A DNA stretch of 45,348 nucleotides from an uncultured Eubacteriales bacterium (lineage in GTDB: Bacteria > Bacillota > Clostridia > Lachnospirales > Lachnospiraceae), in NCBI GenBank assembly GCA_949286525.1, contig CASECT010000113.1, positions 1 to 45,348 of the forward strand, read 5' to 3'. Each line of letters starts with the position of its first letter. The first letter of the stretch is position 1. The notes beneath the pieces are model-generated. The model searched no databases and was not told where the DNA came from. It saw nothing but the letters and a program-made list of their open reading frames with translations. This document shows, piece by piece, positions 41,047 to 45,348 of this stretch. The position numbers were made by a program, and so were the translations under genes.

Positions 41047-42498
41047 ATGAGCACAGACAGATACAGCAGTCCGCTGTCGGAGCGCTATGCCAGCAAGGAG
41101 ATGCAGTATATCTTTTCCCAGGACAAAAAATTTTCCACCTGGAGAAGACTCTGGATCGCGCTGGCGGAGACGGAGATGGAACTGGGTTTGAGCCAGGACG
41201 GCAAGCCGGTCATTACCCAGGAAATGATCGATGAGATGAAGGCAAATGTAGACAACATCAATTATGATGTGGCCAGAGCCAGAGAGGCTCAGGTCCGCCA
41301 TGACGTAATGAGCCATGTGTACGCTTTCGGCCAGCAGTGTCCCAAGGCTGCAGGCATTATTCATCTGGGAGCGACTTCCTGCTATGTGGGGGACAACACC
41401 GACATTATTCTCATGCGGGACGCGCTGCTTCTGATCAGGAAAAAGCTGGTCAATGTGATCGCGGAGTTGTCCGCCTTTGCCACGAAGTACAAGGATATGC
41501 CTACGCTGGCGTTTACCCATTTTCAGCCGGCACAGCCCACGACCGTGGGAAAACGGGCGACCCTCTGGTGCAATGAGTTTATGATGGATCTGGAGGATCT
41601 GGACTATGTGCTCTCCACACTGAAGCTTCTGGGATCTAAGGGAACTACAGGAACTCAGGCCAGCTTTCTGGAACTGTTCCAGGGAGATCAGGAGACGGTG
41701 GACAAGATCGATTCCATGATCGCCAGGAAAATGGGCTTTGACGAGTGCTATCCCGTTTCCGGACAGACCTATTCCAGAAAGGTGGATACCAGAGTCTGTA
41801 ATATTCTCGCGGGCATCGCTGCCAGCGCTCACAAGATGTCCAACGACATTCGTCTGCTGCAGCATCTGAAGGAAGTGGAGGAGCCTTTCGAGAAAAATCA
41901 GATCGGGTCTTCCGCTATGGCTTACAAGCGCAATCCCATGCGCAGCGAGCGCATTGCTTCTCTGTCCCGGTATGTGATGATCGACGCTTTAAATCCCGCC
42001 ATCACTTCGGCAGTGCAGTGGTTTGAGCGTACCCTGGATGATTCCGCCAACAAGCGTCTGTCGGTAGCAGAGGGCTTCCTGGCCACGGATGGCATCCTGG
42101 ATCTTTGCCTGAATGTGGTGGATGGTCTGGTGGTATATCCGAAGGTAATTGAGAAACGTCTGCGCAGTGAACTTCCCTTCATGGCTACGGAAAATATCAT
42201 GATGGACGCGGTCAAGAACGGCGGCAACCGTCAGGAACTCCACGAGAAAATCCGTCAGCTTTCCATGGAGGCAGGCAAAACTGTCAAGGTGGAGGGAAAG
42301 GAGAACAACCTTCTGGAACTGATCGCGACGGACGACGAGTTCCCTATGACGCTGGAGGAGCTGGAGAGCACCATGGATCCCTCCCGGTATGTGGGATGTG
42401 CGCCTCATCAGGTGGAGCGGTATGTGACCGAGGTGGTACAGCCGGTGCTGGACGCCAACCGGGATCTTCTCGGAGTCAAGGCTGAGATCAACGTTTAG
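41047..42498 (+). CDS. purB: Adenylosuccinate lyase
   Basis: 483 residues. It releases fumarate from SAICAR and from adenylosuccinate, so it acts twice in purine synthesis. The fumarase-family signature is GSSAMAYKRNPMRSE, with the catalytic Ser288/Ser289 pair; HLGATSCYVGDN and THFQPAQPTTVGKR are the other conserved stretches. AAAGGAG precedes the ATG, 12 bases after purF. It acts on the product of purC two genes upstream. It is the last gene before the eno leader hairpin. Confidence 0.97.
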   Translation: MSTDRYSSPLSERYASKEMQYIFSQDKKFSTWRRLWIALAETEMELGLSQDGKPVITQEMIDEMKANVDNINYDVARAREAQVRHDVMSHVYAFGQQCPKAAGIIHLGATSCYVGDNTDIILMRDALLLIRKKLVNVIAELSAFATKYKDMPTLAFTHFQPAQPTTVGKRATLWCNEFMMDLEDLDYVLSTLKLLGSKGTTGTQASFLELFQGDQETVDKIDSMIARKMGFDECYPVSGQTYSRKVDTRVCNILAGIAASAHKMSNDIRLLQHLKEVEEPFEKNQIGSSAMAYKRNPMRSERIASLSRYVMIDALNPAITSAVQWFERTLDDSANKRLSVAEGFLATDGILDLCLNVVDGLVVYPKVIEKRLRSELPFMATENIMMDAVKNGGNRQELHEKIRQLSMEAGKTVKVEGKENNLLELIATDDEFPMTLEELESTMDPSRYVGCAPHQVERYVTEVVQPVLDANRDLLGVKAEINV

Positions 42499-42551
42499 AG
42501 GGGGATTAGCAGGAAATATCCGAAGAAAAATATGTATACAATGACAGAAAT

Positions 42552-42590
42552 CTCCAGATACTATGAAAAAAGTATCTGGAGGTTTCTTTG
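42552..42590 (+). promoter_or_regulatory. Hairpin covering the ribosome-binding site of eno
   Basis: CTCCAGATACT (42552-42562) pairs perfectly with AGTATCTGGAG (42571-42581) around an eight-base A-rich loop. The 3' arm holds GGAG of the eno ribosome-binding site GGAGG (42578-42582), ten bases from the ATG. A weak T-run (GTTTCTTTG) follows. It may therefore end purine-operon transcription, hide the eno start, or both. A possible -10 (TACAAT, 42536-42541) just upstream would start the RNA directly at the hairpin. Confidence 0.7.
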
Positions 42591-42592
42591 TT

Positions 42593-44017
42593 ATGAAAAA
42601 GTTTAAAATTACTGATGTGCGGGCGAGAGAAGTTCTGGATTCCCGGGGGTATCCCACCGTGGAGGCGGAAGTGGAGGTGGATGGACGCCTGCGGGCCCGG
42701 GCCATCGTGCCCAGCGGAGCCTCCACCGGAAGTCATGAAGCGCTGGAACTGCGAGACGCCTCTGTCGCAGAGCACATGGATGAAGACGGCCGTCCCTGGA
42801 GCCAGCGCTATGGCGGAAAGGGCGTGCTGCAGGCGGTCAAAAATGTCAATACGGTAATCCGCCAGGGACTTCTGGACCACAATGTGCAAAATCAGGGACA
42901 GATCGATGAGATTATGCTGGAGCTGGACGGCACGGAAGATAAGAGCAAGCTGGGAGCGAACGCCATGCTCTCGGTTTCTCTGGCGGCTGCGAAGGCTGCC
43001 GCAAAGTCTCTGGGGATTCCGTTGTACCGCTACATTGGAGGCGTGTCCGCCACAGTTATGCCGGTTCCAATGATGAACATCATCAATGGAGGGGTTCACG
43101 CGAAGAATGATATTGATTTTCAGGAGTTTATGATCATGCCCGTCGGAGCGAAAAATTTCCGTGAGGGACTGCGGATGGGATCAGAGGTCTATCACTGTCT
43201 GAAGGATCTGCTCGCGGAGCGCGGGAAAATCACGGCGGTGGGAGATGAGGGCGGATTTGCCCCGGATCTTAAAGATGCCTTTGAGGTGTTTTCCTATCTG
43301 ACGGAGGCGGTCAAGCGGGCGGGATACTGTCCCGGGGAGGAGATTGCCTTTGCCATGGATGCGGCGGCCAGCGAACTCTACGAGGAGAATTCCGGCATGT
43401 ATTATTTTCCCGGAGAGAGCCGGGGAAAGCAGCGGAAAATGACCCGGGAGCATGTGCATGAGGGAGCCGTTCCCGACACCTGCAGCACAAAGGTTCTGCG
43501 CTCCACGAAAGAGATGATCTCCTACTACGAGAAACTTTGCAGGGAGTTCCCGATCTGTTCCATAGAGGATGGGCTTCACGAGGAGGATTTTGAGGGTTGG
43601 CATATCCTGACGGAATGTCTGGGAAGGAAAGTCCAGCTGGTGGGAGACGATCTCTTTGTGACAAACAAATGCAGGCTGCAGAAGGGAATCCTGCAGAAAG
43701 CGGCCAACAGTATTCTGATCAAGGTCAATCAGATCGGGACCCTGTCGGAGACCATCGAGACGATTCATCTGGCAAAGGCCCACGGATATACCACCGTCAT
43801 GTCCCATCGCTCCGGAGAGACGGAGGATGTGACGATTGCGGATCTGGCTGTGGCCTTCAACTGCGGGCAGATCAAGACCGGGGCTCCCTGTCGGGGAGAG
43901 AGGACGGCAAAATATAATCAGCTGATCCGGATTGAGGAGAGCATTGTGGAGCGGGCTTCCTATCTCGGACGCCGCATTTTTCCGAGAAAGTGGAATTGTG
44001 ACGGAGACAGTGAATAA
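42593..44017 (+). CDS. eno: Enolase with an internal insertion and a C-terminal extension
   Basis: 474 residues, about 45 more than the usual 430. It converts 2-phosphoglycerate to phosphoenolpyruvate. Catalytic Glu219 (GDEGGFAPD) and Lys377 (ILIKVNQ), and metal ligands Asp256 (AMDAAAS), Glu325 (SIEDGL) and Asp352 (GDDLF), are all present. Between Asp256 and Glu325 lies an extra basic segment (about 275-302: [19 protein letters not shown]) that shifts Lys377 from its usual place near 340. A few more residues extend the C-terminus. ATG at 42593 matches the family start [19 protein letters not shown]; another ATG lies in the loop of the upstream hairpin (42563), without its own ribosome-binding site. 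Confidence 0.94.
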   Translation: MKKFKITDVRAREVLDSRGYPTVEAEVEVDGRLRARAIVPSGASTGSHEALELRDASVAEHMDEDGRPWSQRYGGKGVLQAVKNVNTVIRQGLLDHNVQNQGQIDEIMLELDGTEDKSKLGANAMLSVSLAAAKAAAKSLGIPLYRYIGGVSATVMPVPMMNIINGGVHAKNDIDFQEFMIMPVGAKNFREGLRMGSEVYHCLKDLLAERGKITAVGDEGGFAPDLKDAFEVFSYLTEAVKRAGYCPGEEIAFAMDAAASELYEENSGMYYFPGESRGKQRKMTREHVHEGAVPDTCSTKVLRSTKEMISYYEKLCREFPICSIEDGLHEEDFEGWHILTECLGRKVQLVGDDLFVTNKCRLQKGILQKAANSILIKVNQIGTLSETIETIHLAKAHGYTTVMSHRSGETEDVTIADLAVAFNCGQIKTGAPCRGERTAKYNQLIRIEESIVERASYLGRRIFPRKWNCDGDSE

Positions 44018-44031
44018 AAATTCATTTTTTC

Positions 44032-44060
44032 TTGCGCATTACCCCCTGAAAGAGTATAAT
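44032..44060 (+). promoter_or_regulatory. Promoter of the glutamate dehydrogenase gene
   Basis: TTGCGC (44032-44037) and a perfect TATAAT (44055-44060) are exactly 17 bases apart. The leader to the ATG is about 52 bases and has GGGAGGG eight bases before the start. Confidence 0.8.
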
Positions 44061-44116
44061 AAAAAACAGGTTTTGTACAGATCGCAAGGCCTGAAGTACA
44101 TTTCTGGGAGGGATAA

Positions 44117-45348
<1,232 letters not shown>

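Overview
This window reads as ordinary chromosome of a Gram-positive, spore-forming anaerobe of the Clostridia, most likely the Lachnospiraceae. The pointers are a single-chain 1266-residue PurL, a SigH-type sporulation sigma factor, a SpoVB-like flippase, a cysteine T-box, the order ispF-cysE-cysS-mrnC-rlmB-sigH, a methionine synthase without its reactivation domain, strong GGAGG ribosome-binding sites and tRNA genes with no encoded CCA. No prophage, insertion sequence, CRISPR array or resistance island is visible. I do not see a complete, previously undescribed multi-gene system; the novel signals are local ones: small unknown proteins, RNA structures and gene arrangement. Species is not assigned.

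Layout. 1-2280: a degenerate repeat patch, tRNA-Trp with a terminator that works in both directions, a decayed XRE regulator gene, an unknown protein made of two domains exactly 89 residues apart, an AT-rich spacer and an HPr-like protein without the phosphorylated histidine. 2360-8690: a DinG/XPD-like iron-sulfur helicase with an N-terminal RecB/Cas4-like nuclease domain, then purL. 8838-13114: carAB. 13197-21662: one-carbon and methionine genes (homocysteine methyltransferase fused to MTHFR; truncated metH) on either side of a heterodimeric ABC exporter. 21700-21960: a tRNA-Val/tRNA-Met unit. 22098-27309: an SCP2-domain protein and ispF, then a cysteine T-box operon cysE-cysS-mrnC-rlmB-sigH. 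27361-28677 (minus): SpoVB/MATE-type flippase. 28802-31542: iscS-iscU-mnmA, which joins cysteine desulfuration to Fe-S assembly and tRNA 2-thiolation. 31603-32421 (minus): PHP-family histidinol-phosphatase. 32657-38647: glycolysis (gapA, pgk, tpiA, gpmI) with a SEL1-repeat lipoprotein set inside it. 38673-42498: purC-purF-purB. 42593-44017: enolase, with its ribosome-binding site inside a strong hairpin. 44120 to the end: NADP-type glutamate dehydrogenase, cut by the window edge.

The genes group around a few metabolic themes. PurL, PurF, PurC and PurB cover four enzymes of purine synthesis, and CarAB feeds pyrimidines and arginine. The methyltransferase/MTHFR and MetH make methionine from homocysteine, and CysE makes the precursor of cysteine. 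CysS, IscS, IscU and MnmA then use cysteine for translation, iron-sulfur clusters and modified tRNA. Lower glycolysis is nearly complete (GapA, Pgk, Tpi, GpmI, Eno). Functions come from motifs and family knowledge recalled without database searches; promoters and RNA folds were read by eye.
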